Positions 1 to 6,811 of a stretch of 15,710 nucleotides of DNA are shown one piece after another (the stretch's first letter is position 1; the number at the start of each line of letters is the position of its first letter). The stretch is from an uncultured Collinsella sp. (GTDB taxonomy: Bacteria > Actinomycetota > Coriobacteriia > Coriobacteriales > Coriobacteriaceae): the NCBI GenBank assembly GCA_900551665.1, contig URWW01000038.1, forward strand, positions 1-15,710, in the 5' to 3' direction. Both the position numbers and the translations under genes were made by a program. The notes beneath the pieces were generated by a model. That model had not been told where the DNA came from, did not search any database, and saw only the letters and a program-made list of their open reading frames with translations.

Positions 1-1154
1 GTCCCGCCGTCTCGGCGAAATCGCCCTCATCCGCCAAGCGGTCAACCGCCGCGAAGATCGCGGCGCGCCCGCCCGCGAAGTCCGGACCCGCGGTTAAGCC
101 ACGGGTCGCACCATCAACCAAGGTAAAGCCCGCTGCGAAGCCCCTGGTAAAGCCCAAGCCCATGGTGAAGAGCGCCGCATCCAAGGGCGCCGTCAAGGTA
201 CCCGCTTCCAAGAGGGTGGGCTCACCCGCCCCTGCCCAGTCCAAGGCCCCCGCGGCGAAGGACGCCGTAGCGTCGAGGCTCGCCGCGGCAGGTAGCGCAG
301 CGGGCGCCATGGTGAGTCGCGTCCCGATTCCGAAGATCGGCCCCGTCAAGGCCTTCATCGTCGCGCTCATCGCCCTCGCCCTGCTTCTCGGCGGTTTCAT
401 CTTGGCAAATTCCCCCTTGTTCGCCGCGACCGACATCGAGGTGAGGGGCTCCGCTCATGTCGAGGCGGAGACCGCCCGCGCTCTCGTCGACATCCCCGAG
501 GGAACCACGCTGTTCAACGTCGATGACAAGGCGATCCTCGAATCGCTCAAGGCCGTTCCTTGGGTCAAGGACGTGAAGGTCGAGCGAGAATGGCCGAACA
601 CGCTCATCGTGACTCCTGTGGAGCGTGAAATGCGGGCCGTCGCGTATATCACCGCCGATGAGGTCGCGTGGGGCATAGGCGAGGACGGAACATGGATTGC
701 TCCGCTCACCTTGGTCGTCGCCGTGGACGCCGAGGGCAACGAGGTCGCCCTCGGCGATGACGGATCGGTGCCTGAGGGTGCCGCGCAGCTCCCCGCCTTC
801 GATGCGGCCCTTCGTCTCGCCCAAGACTCCGGTAGCCTCCTTCTGACCGACGTTCCGAGCGATGTGTCTCCCAAGGGGGGCGAGCCCGTCAACGCCAAGG
901 TCGTCCTCGCCGGTCTCGATTACGCTAATGGCTTCTCCGAGGAGTTCGTCGCGCAGATCAAGGACATCTCAGTCGCCTCGGTCGAGGCTATCTCGGCCAA
1001 TCTCGTCTCCGGAGTCGAGGTGTCGCTGGGCAAACCGCAGAACATCGTGGAGAAAGAGCGCGTGGTGACGAAACTGCTGTCCGAGCATCAGGGGGTGACG
1101 TACATCAACGTCCGCGAGCCCGGCGCATACACGTTCCGCAGCGCACCGCTTTAG
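1..1154 (+). CDS. ftsQ: Cell division protein FtsQ/DivIB, 5'-partial
   Basis: Bitopic membrane protein of the divisome that recruits and regulates the septal synthase complex outside the membrane. The reading frame is open from base 3, and the ATG at 162 has no Shine-Dalgarno sequence before it, so the true start almost certainly lies left of the window. About 110 visible residues of Lys/Ala/Pro-rich cytoplasmic tail are followed by one membrane segment (FIVALIALALLLGGFILA, about bases 354-407). A POTRA-type domain then starts at DIEVRGSAHV and includes VPWVKDVKVEREWPNTLIV, and a beta domain ends in NVREPGAYTFR, typical of actinobacterial FtsQ. FtsZ follows after 232 bp with no FtsA between, as expected in Actinobacteria. 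The odd feature is the long basic, low-complexity N-terminus. Family assignment is firm from domain order and context; the N-terminal extent is unknown. Confidence 0.9.
   Translation, partial: PAVSAKSPSSAKRSTAAKIAARPPAKSGPAVKPRVAPSTKVKPAAKPLVKPKPMVKSAASKGAVKVPASKRVGSPAPAQSKAPAAKDAVASRLAAAGSAAGAMVSRVPIPKIGPVKAFIVALIALALLLGGFILANSPLFAATDIEVRGSAHVEAETARALVDIPEGTTLFNVDDKAILESLKAVPWVKDVKVEREWPNTLIVTPVEREMRAVAYITADEVAWGIGEDGTWIAPLTLVVAVDAEGNEVALGDDGSVPEGAAQLPAFDAALRLAQDSGSLLLTDVPSDVSPKGGEPVNAKVVLAGLDYANGFSEEFVAQIKDISVASVEAISANLVSGVEVSLGKPQNIVEKERVVTKLLSEHQGVTYINVREPGAYTFRSAPL
126..161 (+). repeat. AAGCCC (Lys-Pro) codon repeats in the ftsQ tail
   Basis: Four AAGCCC units begin at 126, 138, 150 and 156, all in frame with ftsQ and spaced by 12, 12 and 6 bases. 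They encode KP dipeptides inside an Ala/Lys/Pro-rich segment. This looks like a slippage-prone low-complexity coding repeat. Confidence 0.6.
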
Positions 1155-1262
1155 TGCGTCGGCGGTCGTATTCACGCAGCTACCGCTCGCATTCGGCGAA
1201 CGGTCTCAACATATACCTGCGGAAATGGCAAACGTTCCACATTCTGACCCGCGCGGTTTGAC

Positions 1263-1294
1263 TTGCATCCGTGTTTTGTGCAAACATAACACGG
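1263..1294 (+). promoter_or_regulatory. Candidate ftsZ promoter with overlapping 26-bp dyad
   Basis: A possible -35 TTGCAT (1263-1268) and -10 CATAAC (1285-1290) are 16 bp apart. An interrupted palindrome, CCGTGTT-N-TGT-N4-ACA-N-AACACGG (1269-1294), covers the spacer and the -10. Twenty of its 26 positions are symmetric. The dyad is plain in the sequence. Its role as an operator is inferred from position alone, and the promoter hexamers are only moderate matches. Confidence 0.4.
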
Positions 1295-1342
1295 TTTATC
1301 TCGACTTTTAATCTCTACTTGAGGGTTAACGTCGTGACGATC

Positions 1343-1356
1343 GCCTGTAGACAGGC
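1343..1356. promoter_or_regulatory. 14-bp palindrome in the ftsZ leader
   Basis: GCCTGT-AG-ACAGGC is a perfect inverted repeat with a 2-base centre, 30 bases before the ftsZ start codon. The centre is too tight for a normal RNA loop, so a protein-binding site is more natural than a hairpin. Function unknown. Confidence 0.3.
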
Positions 1357-1386
1357 TTGCCAATAGTAGTGTTCGGAGGACCGCAC

Positions 1387-2514
1387 ATGCACGAGAACGA
1401 GATCAACAACTACCTTGCTGTCATCAAGGTCGTCGGCGTGGGCGGCGGCGGCACGAACGCCGTGAACCGCATGATCGAGGAGGGTATCCGCGGCGTCGAG
1501 TTCGTCGCCATCAACACGGACGCCCAGGCCCTCGCCATTTCCGACGCGGACATCAAGGTCCACATCGGTACCGACATCACCCGCGGTCTCGGCGCTGGCG
1601 CCAACCCCGAGGTCGGTCGCAAGGCCGCCGAGGAGAGCCGTGACGATATCGCCGAGGCGCTTGCCGGCGCCGACATGGTGTTCATCACTTGCGGCGAGGG
1701 TGGTGGCACCGGCACGGGCGCCGCTCCCATCGTTGCCGACATCGCGATGAACGACGTGGGCGCGCTGACCGTCGCCGTCGTCACCAAGCCGTTCACCTTC
1801 GAGGGCCGCAAGCGTAAGAACTCCGCCGAGGAGGGCATCAAGACGCTCGCCGAGTCCGTCGACACCATGATCGTCATCCCGAATGACCGTCTGCTCGACA
1901 TCGCCGAGAAGAAGACCACCATGCTCGAGGCCTTCACCACGGCCGACGGCGTTCTGTCCCAGGGCACCCAGGGCATCACCGACCTGATTACCGTCCCCGG
2001 CGTCATCAACCTCGACTTCGCCGACGTCAAGACGATCATGAAGCAGGCCGGCACCGCCATGATGGGCATCGGCGTCGCTTCCGGCGACACCCGTGCCGTC
2101 GATGCCGCTCAGCAGGCCATTTCCAGCCCGCTGCTCGAGAGCTCCGTGGACGGCGCCACGCGCGTCCTGCTCTCCATCGCCGGCTCCAAGGACCTCGGCA
2201 TCCAGGAGATCAACGACGCCGCCGACCTCGTGGCCAACGCGGTCGACCCCGACGCCAACATCATCTTCGGTACTGTCGTGGACAAGTCCCTCGGCGACCA
2301 GGTGCGCATCACCGTCATCGCCACCGGCTTCTCCGATTCCAACGTGAACCGTCAGGACGAGCTGTTCGCCGCTTCCAAGGCTCCGCGTTCCGATCGCGGT
2401 TCCGAGCCCACGGCCGCTCCCGCCGCCACGCGCAACATCGGCGGCACCGAGCTCCCGAACTTCGGCAACGACCAGTTCGAGCTGCCCGACTTCCTCAAGC
2501 GCGGCAACTTCTAA
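1387..2514 (+). CDS. ftsZ: Cell division GTPase FtsZ
   Basis: Tubulin-like GTPase that polymerises into the Z-ring at mid-cell. The chosen ATG has GGAGGA (1375-1380) six bases upstream; an in-frame TTG at 1357 lacks this and would add ten non-conserved residues. The product is 375 aa, a usual length. Visible motifs are GGGGTNAVNRM (residues 19-29), the tubulin signature GGGTGTG (105-111), the T7-loop NLDFAD (208-213) that completes the neighbour's active site, and a variable linker from about 320. The C-terminal peptide is ELPDFLKRGNF, the expected docking site for SepF and other partners. Just before it lies LPNFGNDQ, which resembles the DivIVA tail in this window. A strong hairpin follows the stop codon, so ftsZ probably ends its transcript there. 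Confidence 0.98.
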   Translation: MHENEINNYLAVIKVVGVGGGGTNAVNRMIEEGIRGVEFVAINTDAQALAISDADIKVHIGTDITRGLGAGANPEVGRKAAEESRDDIAEALAGADMVFITCGEGGGTGTGAAPIVADIAMNDVGALTVAVVTKPFTFEGRKRKNSAEEGIKTLAESVDTMIVIPNDRLLDIAEKKTTMLEAFTTADGVLSQGTQGITDLITVPGVINLDFADVKTIMKQAGTAMMGIGVASGDTRAVDAAQQAISSPLLESSVDGATRVLLSIAGSKDLGIQEINDAADLVANAVDPDANIIFGTVVDKSLGDQVRITVIATGFSDSNVNRQDELFAASKAPRSDRGSEPTAAPAATRNIGGTELPNFGNDQFELPDFLKRGNF

Positions 2515-2554
2515 GGTAAGCGGGCTTTCCGGCGACATTCGTCAAGCTTGAGTC

Positions 2555-2588
2555 ATGGGGTGAGCGGTGTATCCGCCCACCCCATTTT
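2555..2588 (+). terminator. Rho-independent terminator after ftsZ
   Basis: The 13-base arms ATGGGGTGAGCGG and CCGCCCACCCCAT pair with one mismatch around the loop TGTAT and are followed by TTT. It lies 41 bases after the ftsZ stop codon. Confidence 0.8.
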
Positions 2589-2592
2589 CGTG

Positions 2593-2640
2593 CCCCGCTT
2601 CGATTGGCTGGAACCGCCCTGCTTCGATTGGCTGGAACCG
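2593..2640. repeat. Two abutting 24-bp direct repeats
   Basis: Units 2593-2616 and 2617-2640 match at 23 of 24 positions, with the shared core GCTTCGATTGGCTGGAACCG. They are non-coding and lie directly after the ftsZ terminator. No function recognised. Confidence 0.85.
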
Positions 2641-2690
2641 TCCCGGGCGATGCCTCGAACGTGTCGACGCTTAGCCGGGCCGTCTGAAAG

Positions 2691-2735
2691 TGGTCGCGAT
2701 GTGCTTCGCTGTTGCAAAGTGGCATATCACGACCA
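2691..2735. repeat. Imperfect stem-loop, related to the next inverted repeat
   Basis: TGGTCGCGATGTGC (2691-2704) and GCATATCACGACCA (2722-2735) pair over 14 bases with one mismatch and one G-T wobble, around a 17-base loop. The arm shares the TGGTCG...TGCCA pattern with the perfect inverted repeat at 2758-2810, so the two look like diverged copies. Confidence 0.6.
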
Positions 2736-2757
2736 AAAACACCCCTATTTACTGCAA

Positions 2758-2810
2758 GAAATGGTCGAGAATTGCCACGCTGTGACAACGTGGCAATTCT
2801 CGACCATTTC
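2758..2810. repeat. Perfect 22-bp inverted repeat
   Basis: The arms 2758-2779 and 2789-2810 are exact reverse complements (outer sequence GAAATGGTCGAGAATTGCC, inner end ending in CACG) around the 9-base loop CTGTGACAA. No T-run follows, so it is not a standard terminator. It lies between ftsZ and pgeF, where no gene is supported. It may be a dispersed intergenic repeat or a structured RNA. Confidence 0.85.
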
Positions 2811-2934
2811 CCCGTCCGCCCCGTCCGCCCCGTCCGCCCCGGTCAGCCCAGACCCGCCTTTGCTAGCCCGGCAACCCCCCCTCGCTCCAGTTCGCCTTTG
2901 CTAGCCCGACAGCCCCCGTCCGCCCCGGTCGGCC
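2810..2934. repeat. GC-rich short tandem and direct repeats
   Basis: CCCCGTCCG is repeated three times without gaps (2810-2836), then decays to CCCCGGTCA. CGCCTTTGCTAGCCCG occurs at 2855-2870 and again at 2893-2908. CCGTCCGCCCCGGTC followed by A or G and GCC flanks these copies on both sides. Small open frames here are low-complexity and lack ribosome-binding sites, so I treat the stretch as non-coding. Together with the elements to its left it fills the gap 2589-3027. Confidence 0.75.
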
Positions 2935-2987
2935 CCTGTTAATTACAGGACGCAGTGCTCGAATCGCGGATTGCGGAGACGCAGGGG

Positions 2988-2993
2988 TAGAAT
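2988..2993 (+). promoter_or_regulatory. Candidate -10 of pgeF
   Basis: TAGAAT matches the -10 consensus at five of six positions and lies 35 bases before the pgeF start codon. I see no convincing -35 at normal spacing, so this is tentative. Confidence 0.3.
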
Positions 2994-3027
2994 CTTCAAC
3001 ATCATCTGCAGAGGAGGAAGGCGTCTC

Positions 3028-3816
3028 ATGGGACAGTTCAATCGCAGCGACTATGACGGCCTTGTGCTCAACGAGGTGCGCGACGGAACTGTTGCCGCGG
3101 CGTTTACCGAGCGCACGGGCGGTATTTCCGAGCCGCCGTATGCCTCTTTGAACCTCGGTTCCCATGTGGGGGACGACCTGGCTGCCGTGATGGAGAACCG
3201 CTGCCGCGTGCTCGCGGCGCTCGGGTGTGCCGGCGATTTCGAGCGGCTGCTCGTGCCCAACCAAGTGCACGGCGATCGCGTCGCCGTCGTTCGAGAGGGC
3301 TCGGATGATGAGCTCGCCCGCGTGCGTGGGCAAATAGCCGAGGGCGCCGACGCCATCGTGTGCGTCGCCGCGCATGTGCCGGTGATGCTGTGCTTCGCCG
3401 ACTGCGTGCCGGTTGTGCTCACCTGCCCAGGCGGGTTCGCCGTCGTTCATTCGGGGTGGAAGGGGACGATCGCCCGCATCTCGGCCAAAGCCGCGAGTAT
3501 CTTGTGCGAGGCCGCAGGATGCCACGCAAGCTCCGTTCGGGCATATATCGGTCCGCATATCCTCGGCGACGAATACGAGGTCTCCCAAGAGCTCATGGAG
3601 CGTTTTTGCGCGGAGTTCGGGTGGGTTGTCACGGGGGATTCCCGCATGCTCGATCTCGGCCGTGCGATTAGGCAGGCCCTCGTCGAGACGGGGATGCCTG
3701 AAGATGTCATCTGCGACCTCGGTCTCTCGACCGTTCGGTGCAACGACCGCTTCTTCTCTTATCGCGCGGAGAATGGTATATGCGGGCGCCACGCAGCGGT
3801 CGCGGTCATGGGGTAG
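3028..3816 (+). CDS. pgeF: Peptidoglycan editing factor PgeF (laccase-domain YfiH/YlmD)
   Basis: Cytosolic metal-dependent enzyme of the multicopper polyphenol oxidase/YfiH family. Members act on purine nucleosides, and PgeF in E. coli keeps L-Ser out of the peptidoglycan stem peptide. The start is the ATG with GAGGAGGAAG (3011-3020) seven bases upstream; the longer frame from TTG 2971 lacks such a site. The product is 262 aa, a usual length. The three metal ligands are visible: His81 in NQVHGD, Cys126 in FADCVP and His141 in VVHSGWKG. The C-terminus has DRFFSYR and GRHAAV, as in relatives. In Firmicutes and Actinobacteria this gene normally stands between ftsZ and yggS-sepF. Here a phosphate operon separates it from yggS. 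The exact substrate in this organism is not shown by the sequence. Confidence 0.92.
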   Translation: MGQFNRSDYDGLVLNEVRDGTVAAAFTERTGGISEPPYASLNLGSHVGDDLAAVMENRCRVLAALGCAGDFERLLVPNQVHGDRVAVVREGSDDELARVRGQIAEGADAIVCVAAHVPVMLCFADCVPVVLTCPGGFAVVHSGWKGTIARISAKAASILCEAAGCHASSVRAYIGPHILGDEYEVSQELMERFCAEFGWVVTGDSRMLDLGRAIRQALVETGMPEDVICDLGLSTVRCNDRFFSYRAENGICGRHAAVAVMG

Positions 3817-3968
3817 CTTCGAGAAATCACGTTCGCGCCGCACCGCAGCTCGCACTGCATCGCGCCCAGTCGAACTTTTCATTCTCCTGACATTGCGTTT
3901 ACGCGCCCGAGGGTTGCGCGCGGCTAGACTCAACCGCGTGTGTGATACGCCCGTCGAAAAGGATCGCT

Positions 3969-4811
3969 ATGCGCAAGCTCTTCTCACGTCAGCTCATCGA
4001 GGCCCGCCACGAGATGCTCTCCATCTTCGAGGCCATCGACCTCACCCTGCACGATGCCGTCAACGCCTTCGTGGTCGACGATAAGGAGCTGGCCAAGCGC
4101 GCCCAGCAGGCGACGCTGGCGATCGACGCCCGCAGCGCGAACCTCGAGGCCGTGTGCTATAACCTCATTGCCACGCAGAGCCCGGTCGCGTCCGACTTCC
4201 GTCTGCTTCAGACGATCATTTACGTCAATTTCAACCTCCAGCGCATGAGCGATAAGGTTCGTCGCATCGCCCGCGCCGCCAAGCGCAAGGTCAACAACGA
4301 TATCGAGCTGCCGGCCGAGCTAGTCGACCTTATCCAGCGCGAGTCCGAGTGCGTGTACCGCGTCCTGGGCGCCTCCGCTTCCACCCTGGTCAATAACGAC
4401 CTTGCCGCCATGGCGGAGCTCGCGCAGCGCGACGATGAGGTGCACGAGGTGTACGAGCGCTTCTTCCGCACGTATAACCGTATGGACGCAGAGGAGCTCG
4501 CCGACGACGCCTCCCTGGACGACCTGCGCCGCGTCATCATGGTCTCCCGTTATCTGGATCGCATCGCCGCCATCTCCATAGACGCCGCGTTCCGCATCGC
4601 CTTCCTGCTGACCGGTCAGCGTTGGAGCGTGGCGGACCTCATCGAGACCGATGAGGACGAGCTCGAGAGCATGCGCATCCCCTCCGGCGAGGGCGTGACG
4701 CTCGACCCAGTCCGCGATGCCCGAGCCGTGGCGTCCCTGGCTCCCGACGAGGTGGGCGGCAAACTCGCCTCGCTCATCCGCGAGATCGAGTCCGAGGATG
4801 GTGACGAATAG
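3969..4811 (+). CDS. phoU: PhoU-family phosphate regulator, copy 1
   Basis: Helical cytosolic regulator that links PstB to the PhoR-type sensor and restrains phosphate uptake. The start is the ATG preceded by AAGGA (3959-3963); this copy and the second then both begin MRKLFS. The product is 280 aa, longer than the roughly 220 aa of typical PhoU. The extra part is a C-terminal segment containing IPSGEGVTLDP and LAPDEVG, shared with the second copy. Two PhoU-type helical repeats are visible, the first with SDFRLLQTIIY and RMSDKVRRIA, the second with DDLRRVIMVSRYLDR. It lies 152 bp after pgeF and 133 bp before pstS, apparently first in the pst operon. The other copy follows pstB. Overall identity between copies is about 70% by eye, very high over the first 113 residues and lower afterwards. 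PhoU family is firm; separate roles of the copies are unknown. Confidence 0.9.
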   Translation: MRKLFSRQLIEARHEMLSIFEAIDLTLHDAVNAFVVDDKELAKRAQQATLAIDARSANLEAVCYNLIATQSPVASDFRLLQTIIYVNFNLQRMSDKVRRIARAAKRKVNNDIELPAELVDLIQRESECVYRVLGASASTLVNNDLAAMAELAQRDDEVHEVYERFFRTYNRMDAEELADDASLDDLRRVIMVSRYLDRIAAISIDAAFRIAFLLTGQRWSVADLIETDEDELESMRIPSGEGVTLDPVRDARAVASLAPDEVGGKLASLIREIESEDGDE

Positions 4812-4831
4812 GGGCAAGGCGTACTGGAAAT

Positions 4832-4843
4832 CCCAGCGCTGGG
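4832..4843. promoter_or_regulatory. 12-bp perfect palindrome between phoU1 and pstS
   Basis: CCCAGCGCTGGG lies 20 bases after the phoU1 stop codon, just left of the AT-rich patch TAAAATTTGATACC (4856-4869) that may hold a pstS promoter. Could be an operator half or chance; no T-run follows. Confidence 0.25.
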
Positions 4844-4883
4844 CGGTTGCGCGCCTAAAATTTGATACCATGAATCGAACATT

Positions 4884-4907
4884 GCGCGGGCGCATGGGCG
4901 TCCGCGC
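4884..4907 (+). promoter_or_regulatory. GC-rich hairpin in the pstS leader
   Basis: GCGCGGGCGC and GCGTCCGCGC pair over ten bases with one G-T wobble around the loop ATGG, followed by GTTT. It lies between phoU1 and the chosen pstS start. It could be a weak terminator after phoU1, or a 5' stabilising hairpin if pstS has its own promoter in the AT-rich patch at 4856-4869. Confidence 0.45.
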
Positions 4908-4944
4908 GTTTGCGTCTATCGCTCGAAGAGATCGGAGTCCCTCC

Positions 4945-5877
4945 GTGCGACGTTCACGTCATGCCTGTCCGGGCGCGGCGCCCCATCCCTTGGGTGCGCA
5001 TCGCTGCTCGGGAGGCGCGCACCGCGCCCTGCCGTCCAGGGCGTCTCGGCTGTTCATTACGGCCGCCCTGTCCCTTTCCACCATGCTCGCCCTGACGTCG
5101 TGCAGCTCGGGAACGTCGACGGAGTCGATCACCGTCGCGGGTTCGACGACCTGCCTGCCGATCGCAGAACAGGCGGCCGAGCTGTTCAAGGAGGAGACCG
5201 GAACCGGCGTCCTCGTGAGCGGCCTGGGCTCTTCCGCCGGCATCGAGGCCGTCTCCACCGGCACCGCCGAGATCGCGACGTCCTCTCGCGGCTTGAACGC
5301 CGAGGAGCAAAAACTCGGCCTCACCACGATTCCCGTCGCCCATGATGGCATCGCCGTGATCGTGAACACCGCCAACCCCGTTCAGAACCTCTCCATCGAA
5401 CAGCTGCGCGGCATCTACTCGGGCAAGATCTCCAACTGGAGCGAGGTGGGGGGAGAGGACCTGCCCATTCAGCTCGTGAACCGCGACGAGGCCTCCGGCA
5501 CGCGCGAGGCCTTCAAGTCCATCGTCATGGATGGAGAGCCCTTCGACCGCCGTGCCGCCGTTCTCTCCGGCACCGGCCAGGTGCGCGATGTCGTCAGCCG
5601 CTCCCGCGGTGCTATCGGCTACATCTCCATGGGCTTCGTGGAGTCTGCCTATGCCGAGACCGAGGTCCGCGCCCTCAACGTGAACCACGTCGAGCCCCAG
5701 GAGAAGACCATCGCCTCCGGTGGCTATCCCATTTCCCGCGACCTGTACTTCTTCACCAAGGGCGAGCCCACGGGCGCAGCCGCTGAGTACATCGCCTACG
5801 TCCTGTCCGATGAGATGGACGATCAGATTCGCGAGGCCGGTTTCATCCCGGTTTCGGGCAACGCGGAGGGGGAGTGA
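4945..5877 (+). CDS. pstS: Phosphate-binding lipoprotein PstS
   Basis: Extracellular, membrane-anchored substrate-binding protein of the PstSCAB phosphate ABC importer. From this GTG the product is 310 aa. Residues 37-53 form a hydrophobic signal segment (LFITAALSLSTMLAL) ending in the lipobox LTSC, with Cys53 as the lipidation site. The mature protein begins with a Ser/Thr-rich linker. Ligand-binding motifs follow: VAGSTT, SGLGSSAGI and NRDEASGTREAF, all typical of PstS. The start is uncertain. GTG 4945 has GGAG (4934-4937) seven bases upstream. An ATG at 4870 is in frame but has no ribosome-binding site and would put a stable hairpin inside the gene. Even from GTG the region before the membrane segment is unusually long (about 36 residues), so a later start such as TTG 4990 is possible. 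The stop codon is followed one base later by pstC. Confidence 0.92.
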   Translation: MRRSRHACPGAAPHPLGAHRCSGGAHRALPSRASRLFITAALSLSTMLALTSCSSGTSTESITVAGSTTCLPIAEQAAELFKEETGTGVLVSGLGSSAGIEAVSTGTAEIATSSRGLNAEEQKLGLTTIPVAHDGIAVIVNTANPVQNLSIEQLRGIYSGKISNWSEVGGEDLPIQLVNRDEASGTREAFKSIVMDGEPFDRRAAVLSGTGQVRDVVSRSRGAIGYISMGFVESAYAETEVRALNVNHVEPQEKTIASGGYPISRDLYFFTKGEPTGAAAEYIAYVLSDEMDDQIREAGFIPVSGNAEGE

Positions 5878-5878
5878 G

Positions 5879-6808
5879 ATGACCGACGCCAAGAGTCCTG
5901 AGACGACGCCCGCCGAGAACACCGGCGCCCGCAAGCGCGACCTCGCGCTCGTCTCGCGTAGCACCTATCTCAAGGAGAAGGGGCTGCAGTACCTGTTCTT
6001 CGCCTGCGCCTTCCTGGCCGTGGTCACCGTCTTGCTCATCTTCGCGTTCACGATGATGCAGGCCGCCCCGGTGTTCACCGACATCGGCCTGGTCAATTTC
6101 TTCAGCTTCACCTGGGCTCCCACCGAGGGACACTACGGCATCATGTCGCTCGCCGCCGGAACCACCCTGGTGACGGTCGGCGCCCTCGTGATCGGCGTCC
6201 CACTCGGTGTGGGCACCGCCGTCTACCTGACCGAGATCGCCTCTGCTCGTGTCCGCGCACTCATCAGCCCCGCCGTGGATCTGCTCGCGGGCATCCCCTC
6301 GATCATCTACGGCTTTTTCGGCATGGTGATCATCCGCCCGTTCGTGGCCGACCTCACCGGCGGCCTTGGCTTCGGCGCGCTCACGGCTTGGTTCGTGCTG
6401 GCCATTATGATCGTCCCGACCATCACCACCCTAACCATCGACGCGCTCAACTCCATTCCCATGGGCATTCGCGAGGCGAGCTTCGCCATGGGAGCCACCA
6501 AGTGGCAGACCATCTACAAGGTCGTGCTGCCCGCGGCCAAGTTCGGCATCGTCGACGCCGTCGTGCTCGGCATGGGCCGCGCCATCGGCGAGACCATGGC
6601 CGTCCTCATGGTCGTTGGCAACGCGCCCGTGATCCCCGAGTCCATCTCGAGTCCGGTTTCCACGCTCACGAGCCAGATCGCGCTCGACATGAGCTATTCC
6701 TCCGGCCTGCACCGCACCGCCCTGTTCGGCATGGGCGTGGTGCTGTTCATCGTGTCCGCGTCTCTGGTGGGCTTTGTGCGCCTGCTGTCGAAGATGAGGA
6801 AGGGGTAG
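5879..6808 (+). CDS. pstC: Phosphate ABC transporter permease PstC
   Basis: One of the two integral membrane subunits that form the phosphate channel. The ATG begins one base after the pstS stop codon, with GGAGGG (5865-5870) upstream inside the pstS end, so the two are translationally close. The product is 309 aa, the usual size. It has a charged cytoplasmic N-terminus of about 35 residues, then six predicted membrane segments, starting with YLFFACAFLAVVTVLLIFAF. The coupling-helix motif that contacts the ATPase is visible as EASFAMGATKWQTIYKVVLP (EAA-G-I-LP type), followed by GRAIGETMAV, common to PstC and PstA. It is placed as PstC rather than PstA by order after pstS and by the MQAAPVF segment after the first membrane helix. 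Confidence 0.95.
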   Translation: MTDAKSPETTPAENTGARKRDLALVSRSTYLKEKGLQYLFFACAFLAVVTVLLIFAFTMMQAAPVFTDIGLVNFFSFTWAPTEGHYGIMSLAAGTTLVTVGALVIGVPLGVGTAVYLTEIASARVRALISPAVDLLAGIPSIIYGFFGMVIIRPFVADLTGGLGFGALTAWFVLAIMIVPTITTLTIDALNSIPMGIREASFAMGATKWQTIYKVVLPAAKFGIVDAVVLGMGRAIGETMAVLMVVGNAPVIPESISSPVSTLTSQIALDMSYSSGLHRTALFGMGVVLFIVSASLVGFVRLLSKMRKG

Positions 6809-6811
6809 GCC

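Noticed and set aside
1155..1386. Missing ftsA between ftsQ and ftsZ as a deletion
   Set aside because: Actinobacteria normally lack FtsA and use SepF, which is present at 10368-11093, so this is expected.
1315..2538. 407-aa minus-strand frame opposite ftsZ
   Set aside because: Mirror of ftsZ codon bias; Gly/Val/Asp-rich, no ribosome-binding site, no recognisable domain.
2810..2934. Possible CRISPR array
   Set aside because: Units are 9-16 bp, irregular and without unique spacers of constant size.
2548..2942. Pro-rich small frames between ftsZ and pgeF
   Set aside because: They only translate the terminator, the inverted repeats and the CCCCGTCCG repeats.
3878..3930. Pho box and promoter upstream of phoU1
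   Set aside because: CATT at 3880 and 3891 are 11 bp apart, and TAGACT (3925-3930) is a weak -10, but no third repeat or good spacing is present. Not strong enough to list.
4870..4872. ATG as the pstS start
   Set aside because: In frame but without a Shine-Dalgarno sequence; it would put the leader hairpin inside the gene and give a signal region of more than 75 residues.
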